Shown here: one piece after another, positions 9,696 to 17,484 of the stretch
How positions within the stretch are numbered: position 1 is the first letter of the stretch
Layout of the letters: each line of letters opens with the position of its first letter
NCBI GenBank assembly: GCA_020632795.1
Contig: JACKEV010000013.1
Location: 248,001-312,000, forward strand
DNA: 64,000 nt
Origin: Alphaproteobacteria bacterium
GTDB lineage: Bacteria; Myxococcota_A; UBA796; CAJQPC01
Direction of reading: 5' to 3'
The notes under the pieces: model-generated
The model's database searches: none
Seen by the model: only the letters and a program-made list of their open reading frames with translations
What the model was told of the DNA's origin: nothing
Translations under genes and position numbers: made by a program

Positions 9696-9708
9696 ATCGA
9701 GGTGCACG

Positions 9709-10635
9709 ATGATCCTGACCCTGCTCGCGCTGGCCTGCACGGCTGAAGGTCCGGTCGACGAGGACGAGCCGCTTGACCTTCGGGTTGAGTACCCCGCGCC
9801 TTCGGAGGGGGGGCTGCAGTTCGCGCCGGCTGACATCGTGGTGCCCGGGTACTCCGACCAGTCCACCTGCTGGGTGACCACCTACGAAGGGCCCACCATC
9901 GGGGTCACTGCCGGCCAGTTCCTTCAGAACCCTGACTATGGGCATCATGCTGTCATCATGGTCTCCAACACGGACGATGATGACTTCCCGGATGGCTATG
10001 TCTGGGACTGTACCGATTCCGAAGATCTTGGGATGGAGAATCTGGATCCCCTGCTGTTTGCGGATAACCTCCAAATTGGGTCGCAAACAGTTGAATTTCC
10101 CGAAGGTATGGCGACGAAGTTGAAGAGTGGATCCCGGATTCTGGTCCAATCGCACTATATCAATCCCTTACCCGACTCCATCCTGGTCAATGATGTGATC
10201 AACCTGGAAGTGGTACCTGAAGTGGAGGTTGAGACCTGGGCGGCCCCATGGGTACACACAGACGTGGACTTCGACCTCGGGCCGGGAGAGCAGTCGGTTG
10301 AGGTGACCTGTACGTTCGAACAGGATATCAACCTACTCAGTATCTTCGGACATATGCATGAGTGGGGGACCGAAGTCACGATCGATCATCACAAACTCGA
10401 TGGGTCGACCGAGCGAATCTACGAGGTCGGAGATTGGGAGATCCTCTTCCGGGATCAACCGCCCCGGACCGGCTTCGAGCCCGGTGAATTCATGGTGCAG
10501 GCCGGTGAGTCCTTCACGACGACCTGCAACTGGTACAACGACACAGACCACAACCTGAGCTTCCCGGAGGAGATGTGCGTTGGTGTTGGCATGGCCTATC
10601 CCACCGTCGTCGCGTTGATCTGCGAGCCGGATTGA
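9709..10635 (+). CDS. PHM-fold copper type II monooxygenase-like lipoprotein
   Basis: 308 aa. Lipoprotein signal MILTLLALAC. The full set of copper ligands of peptidylglycine alpha-hydroxylating monooxygenases can be matched: HH in DYGHHAVIM and the His of QSHYINP for one copper; HMH in FGHMHEWG and the Met of PEEMCVG for the second. Family members hydroxylate C-H bonds with ascorbate or another one-electron donor. The following gene encodes a c-type cytochrome-like lipoprotein that overlaps it (TTGA), a plausible electron donor. The stretch about 10000-10560 is visibly less GC-rich than its surroundings. Substrate unknown. Confidence 0.7.
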   Translation: MILTLLALACTAEGPVDEDEPLDLRVEYPAPSEGGLQFAPADIVVPGYSDQSTCWVTTYEGPTIGVTAGQFLQNPDYGHHAVIMVSNTDDDDFPDGYVWDCTDSEDLGMENLDPLLFADNLQIGSQTVEFPEGMATKLKSGSRILVQSHYINPLPDSILVNDVINLEVVPEVEVETWAAPWVHTDVDFDLGPGEQSVEVTCTFEQDINLLSIFGHMHEWGTEVTIDHHKLDGSTERIYEVGDWEILFRDQPPRTGFEPGEFMVQAGESFTTTCNWYNDTDHNLSFPEEMCVGVGMAYPTVVALICEPD

Positions 10636-11006
10636 TCCCGCTCGCCCTCCTCACCCTCGCCGCCTGCGGCGACAAGGACACCGTCGACAGCAGCCCGCCG
10701 ACCTTCACCGAGGTCGACACCATGCTCGTCCAGTCCTGCGGCTTCAACAGCTGCCACGGGACGGGTACGGGCGGGCTGACCCTGGACGGCGACGGTGACT
10801 ACGATCGGCTGGTGAACGCCGCCTCGACCGGCGACCCCTCCCGGACCCTCATCGTCCCCGGCGACCCCGACAACAGCTACCTGCTGTGGAAGATGCTCGG
10901 CCTCTCGGCGGCGGCGGGCGAGCCGATGCCGCCCCCCAGCGGCGGGCTCGACACCGAGGCGGCGATGGTTCAGGCGTGGATCGAGGCCGGCGCGGCCAAC
11001 GACTGA
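10632..11006 (+). CDS. CX4CH cytochrome-c-like lipoprotein
   Basis: 124 aa if started at the TTG at 10632, which overlaps the upstream stop and gives a clean signal (MIPLALLTLAAC). The haem-type motif is C-GFNS-CH, the CX4CH spacing found in planctomycete-type cytochromes, with MPPPSGG near the C-terminus as candidate Met ligand. It probably passes electrons to the overlapping copper monooxygenase-like protein. An upstream ATG-like start at 10575 lies within the previous gene and would give an Arg-rich N-terminus. Confidence 0.65.
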   Translation: MIPLALLTLAACGDKDTVDSSPPTFTEVDTMLVQSCGFNSCHGTGTGGLTLDGDGDYDRLVNAASTGDPSRTLIVPGDPDNSYLLWKMLGLSAAAGEPMPPPSGGLDTEAAMVQAWIEAGAAND

Positions 11007-11021
11007 CGCCCCGGCGCCCCC

Positions 11022-12146
11022 CTACTCCGCCGACACCACCCACGGCGTGTGCACCTTCTGGCTCACCGCGTTCGGGCCCGCAGGCGGGTGCGCCGGCCAG
11101 GTGGAGCCTGGGGCGTCGAGCTGCTCCCCCAGGGGCCAGCGGTCCGGCGCGGCCGGGGTGACCCAGCGGCCGTTCCACATCACGCGCAGGTCCACCCGGC
11201 GCTCGTCGGGGCGACCGGGCCGCTCGAAGCCGTAGGTGCAGTCGGCGCGGACCAGCCAGCGCGGGTCGACGGGCAGGAACTGCCAGCTCAAGCCCCCCCG
11301 CAGGTACCGCGGGTCCCAGGTGCCCGGGTTGGAGCGGGCCTCGGCCTGCCAGTACCAGCCGTCGATGAGCTGCTCACGCAGCGAGAAGGTCCACGCCATC
11401 GCCAGATCGGACGGCAGCGACGCGTCGATGCCCAGCTGCACGACCTCCACGGAGAGCCGCGCCCCGTCGACCCCCAGGTTCCGGGCCGTCAGCGTCGCGC
11501 TCCACGACAGCCAGAACGGCGCTTCGGGGTCGTTGTCGTCGGCGCTGCGCAGGGCCCAGCCGCTGGTCATGCGGAAGCTGGGGGGCGGCGGACCCAGCCG
11601 GGGCGGGGGCTCGTCGAACCGGGCGGCGTTGGTGCTGGCCCGTGCGGCGGGGGAGTTGTCGTTGGCCCGCACCCGCGTGCCGTGGGGCGTGCGGCTCAGC
11701 TCCAGGCTGGGGGCGAAGGCCGTGCGCACCAGCCCGCGGAGCTGCACCAGCTCGGGGGACTGGTCGATGTACTCGTTGAACAGGTCCTGGGCGGCCAGCC
11801 CGGCCGCGGCGACGGCCAGATCCCGGTAGCGGACCTGCTGGTCCGGGCTCAGGTAGACCCCGTCCACGCCCCACGACGCCAGCGCCCAGTGGACCTCCAT
11901 GCGGGACCAGGGATCCCGGTAGATGGGGCTGGCGTAGCGGCCGGCGCTGACCTCGTCCATCAGCTCGCGGTGGCGCAGCAGTGGCGTGGGGTGCACGGGG
12001 GCCAGGCGGTCCACCGTGGGCTGCTCGTACCAGTACAGCGACACGCGCTCCGGCGCAGAGATGCCCAGGGCGAGGTCCCCCTCAGGAGGGGCCTGCGCAG
12101 CGGCGACGAGGATGGCGGCTTGGAGGATCAGGACATGCAGAGGGAT
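11022..12146 (-). CDS. Secreted protein of unknown function, probable ATC start
   Basis: The open frame runs from a TAG near 12170 and contains no ATG, GTG or TTG until the GTG at 12044. However, starting at the ATC at 12146 gives a perfect signal peptide (PLHVLILQAAILVAAAQA) and is preceded at 8 nt by GAGGAGGAG. I therefore propose the rare AUC start (374 aa); a start-codon mutation is the alternative. The mature protein has a Pro/Arg-rich middle and several WxxR beta-hairpin-like segments at the C-terminus. No family recognised. It is divergent from the Wzi-like gene with only about 35 bp between starts. Confidence 0.6.
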   Translation of the reverse strand: MPLHVLILQAAILVAAAQAPPEGDLALGISAPERVSLYWYEQPTVDRLAPVHPTPLLRHRELMDEVSAGRYASPIYRDPWSRMEVHWALASWGVDGVYLSPDQQVRYRDLAVAAAGLAAQDLFNEYIDQSPELVQLRGLVRTAFAPSLELSRTPHGTRVRANDNSPAARASTNAARFDEPPPRLGPPPPSFRMTSGWALRSADDNDPEAPFWLSWSATLTARNLGVDGARLSVEVVQLGIDASLPSDLAMAWTFSLREQLIDGWYWQAEARSNPGTWDPRYLRGGLSWQFLPVDPRWLVRADCTYGFERPGRPDERRVDLRVMWNGRWVTPAAPDRWPLGEQLDAPGSTWPAHPPAGPNAVSQKVHTPWVVSAE

Positions 12147-12181
12147 GCAAGCGTCTCCTCCTCGATGCTACCTTGCCCGCC

Positions 12182-13705
12182 GTGTCACCGCTGACCCTTT
12201 CTCTGCTGCTGGCCCCCCTGGCGCTGTCCGCCCCGGCGGACGACCCGATCGAGGCGCTGTACGGCCGCATGGCCCGCACCGAGGAGCTGCCCGTCCTGTA
12301 TGGCGCCATGGAGCGGGGCCCGGAGGTGTGGGCCCGCGCCCTCGACGACCAGCGCATCGGCCACGACTACTACGGCGGCGTCGAGGAGCTGGTCCGCCGG
12401 GAGACCGACCCCGAGGGGTTCGCCCTGGAGGACCCGCCGCCGGGGTGGCGGCCCGTGCTGGGGGTGCGGGGCTACGGCCGCCTGGCCGTGGGGAACGGCC
12501 GCACCCAGGGCCTGCTGGGCGACGCCGAGGACGGGCTCCTCTCCCCGCGCCTGGGGGCGACCCTGAGCGCCAGCTCCCCCTGGATCGAGGCCCGGATCAC
12601 CGCCGAGGCGCGCGGGGACTTCGTCGGGGGCAGCCAGCCGGTGGCCTTCGCGGTCCCCACGGCCTGGGCGGGGCTGCACCACGGGCCGCTGCGGGTAGGC
12701 TTTGGCCTGGAACGACGCTGGCTGGGCCCCGGCCGCCACGGCGCGCTCATCCTGGGCGACGACGCCTGGCCCTTCCCGGCGGGCAGCCTGGCCCTGGAGG
12801 GCTCGGTGTGGAAGCTGGGGCGCCTGCGGGCGGATGTGGGCGCGGGCTGGCTCCAGCGGGAGCGGGCCGACGTGGACCGCCCGGGGCTCTTGTGGATGGA
12901 CTTCCGGTGGAGCCCCGCGCCCTGGCTGGAGCTGGGGGCCAGCCGGGCCTCGCTGTTCGCCGGTGAGGGGCGCCCCTGGCCGGGGGTGGGCCAGCTCATC
13001 CTGCCCCTGGACCCCCACGTCTACGACGACCCCGACCGCAGCGAGCCCGATCAGGACGAGATCGCCGCCCTGGACGCCCGCCTGTGCGTGCCCCTGGGCC
13101 GCTGGATGCCCGTCCTGGACTACGTGGAGGTCTACACCCAGTACGGCGGCGACGACATGATCGTGCGCCGCTTCGGGCCCATCCCCCGCCCGTCGCTGGC
13201 CGGCGTCGCCAACCTCTTCGGCGCCGAGGTCAGCGCAGGGCCCGTCGCCGTGACCGCCGAGTACGCGCGCCTCCTGGACGACACCTTCCGATGGTACCGA
13301 GGCCATCGGGTCTATCACGAGGGCTTCTCCCAGGATGGCCGCTGGCTGGGCCACGTCAACGGCGGCGATCAGGAGACCCTGTGGGCCCAGGTCACCGTGT
13401 TCCCGGGCCCCTGGGGGGTGGAGGCCTGGACCGAGCAGGTCCGCCGGGTGGGGGTGGTCGAGGTGGTCCAGGACACCGTGTTCACCCTCCAGGTGGACGA
13501 GCAGCGCCGCCGCTTCGGGGTCCGGGGCTGGTATGTGCGCCCCGAGGCCGGGCGCTTCGGGGTGGGCTACGAGCTGGAGCGCATCACCGGGATCGGCTTC
13601 GTGCCCGAGGAGCAGGCCTGGATGCACCGGGTGTGGTTCGAGGTCCGGGGTTCACCCTGGGTGATCGGCGCTCGGGACGAAGGGGGCGGGAACTGGGGCG
13701 GGTGA
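12182..13705 (+). CDS. Wzi-like outer-membrane beta-barrel
   Basis: 507 aa from the GTG at 12182 (signal SPLTLSLLLAPLALSAPA). The body is built of alternating amphipathic strands with aromatic girdles, as in outer-membrane barrels. GLERRWLGPGRHGALILGDD and DAWPFP resemble the conserved WxGPG / NNAxPFP block of the Wzi/CAPAM capsule-assembly family, which tethers polysaccharide to the cell surface. Family assignment rests on that block and overall length (about 480-520). No capsule genes are adjacent. Confidence 0.55.
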   Translation: MSPLTLSLLLAPLALSAPADDPIEALYGRMARTEELPVLYGAMERGPEVWARALDDQRIGHDYYGGVEELVRRETDPEGFALEDPPPGWRPVLGVRGYGRLAVGNGRTQGLLGDAEDGLLSPRLGATLSASSPWIEARITAEARGDFVGGSQPVAFAVPTAWAGLHHGPLRVGFGLERRWLGPGRHGALILGDDAWPFPAGSLALEGSVWKLGRLRADVGAGWLQRERADVDRPGLLWMDFRWSPAPWLELGASRASLFAGEGRPWPGVGQLILPLDPHVYDDPDRSEPDQDEIAALDARLCVPLGRWMPVLDYVEVYTQYGGDDMIVRRFGPIPRPSLAGVANLFGAEVSAGPVAVTAEYARLLDDTFRWYRGHRVYHEGFSQDGRWLGHVNGGDQETLWAQVTVFPGPWGVEAWTEQVRRVGVVEVVQDTVFTLQVDEQRRRFGVRGWYVRPEAGRFGVGYELERITGIGFVPEEQAWMHRVWFEVRGSPWVIGARDEGGGNWGG

Positions 13706-13955
13706 GCGGGCGCCGATCTGGGCCATGTCTCCATCCTCGTCGTCGGAGAGGGTGCTCGGCGTGGCGGACGTCTGCGCCGCTGCGTGTCAGGCTCGTCCGG
13801 TCCTGCGCGCCGGCCTCGCACCCATCGGACGTTCGGGAGGGGGCGCGCTCTCCGGATCGGGGCCGCGCCCTGGAGACCTGCCGTCTGCGGTGCGTGGTTG
13901 CCAGCGCCCGAGGTTCGACTTCTGAGTGGCCACAACGCCCCTTGCCTGAGCCGAG

Positions 13956-15011
13956 TCAGGTCCCCGCCTCACCCCGCAACGCTGCGGTGGTGACGGCGTA
14001 GCAGGCATCCTGAGCGACCAGGAACAAGCGCCCATCTGCGCCAGTGGGAGAGGAATACAGGTGTCCCTCCGTGTCGAAGGTCCACTGCTCGAGCCCTTGT
14101 CTCAAGTCGATCGCGACGGCACCATACGTGGTCCCAAGGTACGCGGCGTCCCCCTCGACGTGCGGGCACCCCCGAGCCCATCCGCGCACAGGGACGAAGA
14201 ACCTGATCCGACCATCTGTGATGTCCAGCGCGTACAGCCCTGACGTGGCTTCGTCCGGAGAGCCGCCACCGAGCAACACGAGCCCGCGCCAGGCCCGAGG
14301 GGCAGAGGGGCGATGCCCTGCGATCAGGCGCTCCCAGAGCACCTGTCCATCCACGTTCACCAGGAAGATCCAGCCCTCTGAGGTCACCACGGAGAGGTGA
14401 GAGCCGTGAACATCCACGCGTCGTTCGATCGCTCCTGGCAGCTCGATACACCATCGCTGCTCGCCGGAGCTGGGGTCCAAGCAGCTGAGCTCGCCGCCCG
14501 CGGTGCCAACAAAGAGTCGCCCCTCAGAGGCAGGGGCCCACCGCAGGGGCGAGTGAAGCGAACACTGCCAGCGCAGCTCCCCGCGCTCTGCAGACAGACA
14601 ACGCAGGACGCCATCCTCCGCGCCAAAGAAGACGCTGTCCCCGTCCACAAGCGGCTGTCCTGCGACCGGTGAGGACAGGCGCCGACGCCAACGCAGCTCG
14701 CCTGTCAACACATCCAGAGCAGCGAAGCTGAAGCGCCAGGGTATGCGACACAAACCGGGGCTCCCCGTCCCCACGTAGACGACCCCGCCCGAGACGGCCG
14801 GCGTGCTGCGTACCCCAGGAGGAAGACGCCTGCTCCAGCGGGCGACGCCTGTGGCCGCGTCCAACGCCAGGAGCTCACCGGAGCGACCGGGCAACAGCAG
14901 AAGGCCTCCCCAAGGCACCGCCGAGGCTTCGGCTGCCGTCCAACTCCGACGAAAAGGCCTCCTCCAAAGGAGCCGCTCTGGGGGGCCCTCACGAGCTACA
15001 TCAACGGGCAC
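13956..15011 (-). CDS. PQQ-repeat beta-propeller protein
   Basis: 351 aa from GTG. At least six PQQ-like blades are visible, each with the pattern LDAATGVARW / LDVLTGELRW / LSAERGELRW / LDPSSGEQRW / LDITDGRIRF. The fold matches BamB or quinoprotein-like propellers, but there is no signal peptide and no PQQ active-site signature, so a cytoplasmic or protein-binding role is likelier. It is the last of three co-directional genes that have lower GC than the rest of the window. The 250 bp between it and the preceding barrel gene contains no gene I can support. Confidence 0.8.
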   Translation of the reverse strand: MPVDVAREGPPERLLWRRPFRRSWTAAEASAVPWGGLLLLPGRSGELLALDAATGVARWSRRLPPGVRSTPAVSGGVVYVGTGSPGLCRIPWRFSFAALDVLTGELRWRRRLSSPVAGQPLVDGDSVFFGAEDGVLRCLSAERGELRWQCSLHSPLRWAPASEGRLFVGTAGGELSCLDPSSGEQRWCIELPGAIERRVDVHGSHLSVVTSEGWIFLVNVDGQVLWERLIAGHRPSAPRAWRGLVLLGGGSPDEATSGLYALDITDGRIRFFVPVRGWARGCPHVEGDAAYLGTTYGAVAIDLRQGLEQWTFDTEGHLYSSPTGADGRLFLVAQDACYAVTTAALRGEAGT

Positions 15012-15057
15012 AGGGGGTAACCGAAGGTGGAGTGGGTTTCGCTGACGACCCGCGCCC

Positions 15058-15627
15058 TCAGAGGAAGAACAAGGGGACGAACATCAGCGTGCTGGCCGAT
15101 CCCCAGACCACGAGCGGAGCCGTCGCGCCAAAGGCAATCCAGCGCGCAGAGTTCGGCTCGAGCCCATAGACGGGGGGGACGATGGAGCGCAGAATGCGGT
15201 ATTGGAGGAGACCAACGACGAACCAGCCGGGACCCAGACAGAGCGACAGAACCGGGACGATGAGGCCGACGTAGCCCAGCGCTCCGGCCCCCCCGATGCG
15301 AGGAGCGAGGACGCCGCCACCAGCTGGGGCAGGACCCGAGAGCTGGGACGCCAGCAGGTGTACGAGCGCCCCCTGCGCCAACGAGAGGAGCGCGAGCAGA
15401 AAGGGGAGCGCGAGCATGACCGGCACGACGCTGGTGAGGATCTTCTCCTTGGGGATCCACCAGGTCGAGAGGAGGATGGTCCAGACAATCAGCCCAAGCC
15501 AGCCAGCCCCGCAGCCTACCAGCAGGAGCGCCGCTCGGGGCAACTCCGTGTGGGTCTCCGACCACTCACCAGGCCGCCAGAGCAGTCGCCACGCTTCAGA
15601 TAGCATTGGCGGTGCCTCGCTGTTCAT
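15058..15627 (-). CDS. Yip1-like polytopic membrane protein
   Basis: 189 aa from the ATG at 15627 (MNSEAPPMLSEAWRLLWRPGEW); upstream starts at 15654 and 15687 extend into the neighbouring gene. Five hydrophobic helices follow an amphipathic N-terminus. The LLWRPGEW motif before the first helix is typical of Yip1-domain proteins in bacteria. Function in bacteria is unknown. It sits 47 nt upstream of the PQQ-propeller gene and 41 nt downstream of the unknown 330-aa protein, so the three form a probable operon. Confidence 0.7.
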   Translation of the reverse strand: MNSEAPPMLSEAWRLLWRPGEWSETHTELPRAALLLVGCGAGWLGLIVWTILLSTWWIPKEKILTSVVPVMLALPFLLALLSLAQGALVHLLASQLSGPAPAGGGVLAPRIGGAGALGYVGLIVPVLSLCLGPGWFVVGLLQYRILRSIVPPVYGLEPNSARWIAFGATAPLVVWGSASTLMFVPLFFL

Positions 15628-15667
15628 GGAGCATCCGTACAACCGACCACGCATGCAAGGTGTGAGC

Positions 15668-16660
15668 TCATATTGTATGGGGGTCACCCGTGTTCAGCCA
15701 GGAGCTCCCCCACTGATGGGAGTCCCATGGGTTTCCGGTGTGATCGGAAGGACCGCTCCGGCCGGGTGTGCGTCGCCCGTTACCCCAGCCAGAGCGGTGC
15801 CACTCCGCGTAGTCCGGCGTGTTCTGGCTGATGAGGGAGCCGTTGTGGTCATAGACGTAGTGCTGAGGGAAGTGACTCCAGGCGCTCGCCCGCTCCTGCT
15901 CGACGTGTCCGTCCTGGTACAAGGTGAGGTTGAGCTGGGTCCAGATGGGTGGGAACTTGATCTTCTCGTCGCTGAAGGGGTTGAACCCGCCCGGGTTCGG
16001 CAGAGCGGTGCGGGCTCCGACGATGGACTGCGCTGCGAAACCGCCGCCGTGTGTGCCCACCGCCACCGCCGACAGGGACAGGCCGGTGTTGTACTTCAAG
16101 GCCGGCACGCCGTGGGTCGTACCCATCAAGGACTGCTCAGCAATCGTAGCGTAGAGGTCGTAGCGGTCGGCAAACTCCTCAACCCGGAGCGTGACTGTGA
16201 AGCGATTGCAGAATCGGTACTCGCTGGGGGTGACCAGGCCCGATTGATACTGACTGGCTGGTTGCTCATCATGTACCGGCAGGCCAGCGGATTCGGGGAT
16301 CCACGAGATCGACGACATGCTGACGGTGTGGACGTTGACGCTCAGGGGCTTCCCTGGCTCTCCTCCGGCGTTGAGCCCTGAGCTGCCCGAATCGCCGTCG
16401 TCAGTGGTGATGCCCCCGCCATCCTCGGTGGGGCTGCTCTGCGTCTCCACCCCCTCATCGCTGCCTTCGCCGACGGCGGCTCCGCTCTTGCCCTGTCGCT
16501 TCGCCAGCGCGTCCCCCGCTGCCCCATTCCCATACATCGCGGCGCGTTGGACTGGATCCATTCCCTGATCCAGGAAGGCGACCCCTTGATCCTGGGACTG
16601 CGGACCCAGATCCGCATCTTGGATGGTCTCTTGCTTCTGAAGTGTTGCCTTGCCAGCCAT
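15668..16660 (-). CDS. Unknown protein, low-complexity N-terminus and beta-rich C-terminus
   Basis: 330 aa without signal peptide. Residues 1-105 are Gln/Asp/Ser/Gly-rich and include DPVQRAAMYGNGAAGDAL, reminiscent in style of the VQR...GN...L segments in N-termini of contractile-injection (eCIS) cargo proteins; this is a resemblance only. Residues 106-260 look beta-rich and well ordered. The last 70 residues are rich in His, Trp, Asn and Gly. First gene of the operon with the Yip1-like protein and PQQ propeller. No catalytic motif is recognised. Confidence 0.6.
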   Translation of the reverse strand: MAGKATLQKQETIQDADLGPQSQDQGVAFLDQGMDPVQRAAMYGNGAAGDALAKRQGKSGAAVGEGSDEGVETQSSPTEDGGGITTDDGDSGSSGLNAGGEPGKPLSVNVHTVSMSSISWIPESAGLPVHDEQPASQYQSGLVTPSEYRFCNRFTVTLRVEEFADRYDLYATIAEQSLMGTTHGVPALKYNTGLSLSAVAVGTHGGGFAAQSIVGARTALPNPGGFNPFSDEKIKFPPIWTQLNLTLYQDGHVEQERASAWSHFPQHYVYDHNGSLISQNTPDYAEWHRSGWGNGRRTPGRSGPSDHTGNPWDSHQWGSSWLNTGDPHTI

Positions 16661-16736
16661 GAACGTCCCCCTGGAGTTGACTCTTCAACAATCCCACACA
16701 ACCTTACCAGAACCTATCGGGTGAGCGCACCAGCTG

Positions 16737-16985
16737 TCAATACAGCTGCGCTCGTTCTGGCACCACCCAGGCCTCCTGGCCGTCCTTGGGGGGGGCGGAG
16801 ACCCGGACCTTGCCCAACGTAGCAGGTCTTGATCCTCCGTCTCCTGTTGTCTCACGCGGGGGCAGCTCCTGGATGGTCCGTTCCGGGTACGTCGGCTGGC
16901 GGCCGGTCTCCAGCGGTGGGGCCGCTGACTTCGATCAGGAGATCCACTGGGCCGCCGACGCGATACACTGTCGCCACAGCTCCTG
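16737..16985 (-). pseudogene. Remnant 3' end of an unidentified gene
   Basis: Between the divergent starts at 16660 and 16994 the minus strand carries a coherent protein-like reading ending VSAPPKDGQEAWVVPERA before QLY and a TGA at 16739-16737. Its upstream part (TVYRVGGPVDLLIEVSG) is in a different frame, and the join near 16930 requires a one-base shift; the downstream frame has a TGA just before it and no start codon. I read this as a truncated, frameshifted gene end. Otherwise the 333-bp gap holds only the promoters of the flanking genes. Confidence 0.35.
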
Positions 16986-16993
16986 GAGTCCAC

Positions 16994-17407
16994 ATGCTTC
17001 GCGTCGCCCTCTCGATCCTCCTGCTCGCCCTGCCCGCCACCGCTGGCGGCGACATCTCCATCCGCAAGGGCAGCTCCTCCTGGGCGCGCCTGGACTCGGA
17101 CGGCTCGGTCTACATCGGCAGCTCCAAGAAGGGCCGCATCGAGTCCAACGGCGGCATCTACGTGGGCAGCACCCGCAAGGGCAAGGTGGAGTCCGACGGC
17201 GACATCTACATCGGTAGCAGCCGCCTGGGCAAGGTGGAGTCCGACGGCGACGTCTACATCGGCAGCAGCAACAAAGGTCGCATCGAGTCCGACGGCGACA
17301 TCTACGTCGGCAGCACCCGGTGGGGCTCGGCGGACTCCTGCTGCGACGCGGAGGAGATGCGGCGGGTCGCGGCGCTGCTGATCGTGTTCGGCGAGGTGTG
17401 GCAGTAA
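16994..17407 (+). CDS. Secreted 16-residue tandem repeat protein
   Basis: 137 aa. The ATG at 16994 gives a signal peptide (MLRVALSILLLALPATAGG); an upstream in-frame start at 16829 is not secretory. After residue 18 the protein consists of about five and a half 16-residue repeats of the form SDGDIYIGSSRKGKVE (residues 35-114), then CCDAEEM and a hydrophobic C-terminal helix (AALLIVFGEV). The strict period with alternating Val/Ile and Gly suggests a beta-solenoid or propeller-like stack. Two adjacent Cys may link to a partner. Family and function not recognised. Confidence 0.75.
   Translation: MLRVALSILLLALPATAGGDISIRKGSSSWARLDSDGSVYIGSSKKGRIESNGGIYVGSTRKGKVESDGDIYIGSSRLGKVESDGDVYIGSSNKGRIESDGDIYVGSTRWGSADSCCDAEEMRRVAALLIVFGEVWQ
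17096..17335 (+). repeat. Five 48-bp coding tandem repeats
   Basis: Five copies of 48 bp in frame with the secreted protein, each encoding one 16-residue unit. Copies differ at third positions and at a few codons, so they are maintained under protein-level selection rather than being a recent exact expansion. Confidence 0.85.
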
Positions 17408-17484
17408 CGGGTGGTTGCCTTGTCGAGCCAACGTAGACGACCCTGCTCGGCCCTTCGCCAACCCATCGCGCTCGAATCCGGGAC

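Noticed and set aside
12185..13627. Long minus-strand frame of 480 codons
   Set aside because: Antisense to the Wzi-like gene and rich in Pro/Gly/His; the plus frame has a signal peptide and barrel pattern.
13706..13955. Possible gene in the 250-bp gap before the PQQ gene
   Set aside because: Only short Arg/Pro-rich frames occur; no start with ribosome site, no coherent product, no clear terminator.
16829..16993. N-terminal extension of the 16-residue repeat protein
   Set aside because: The extension is not secretory and has no ribosome site, while the ATG at 16994 gives a clean signal peptide.
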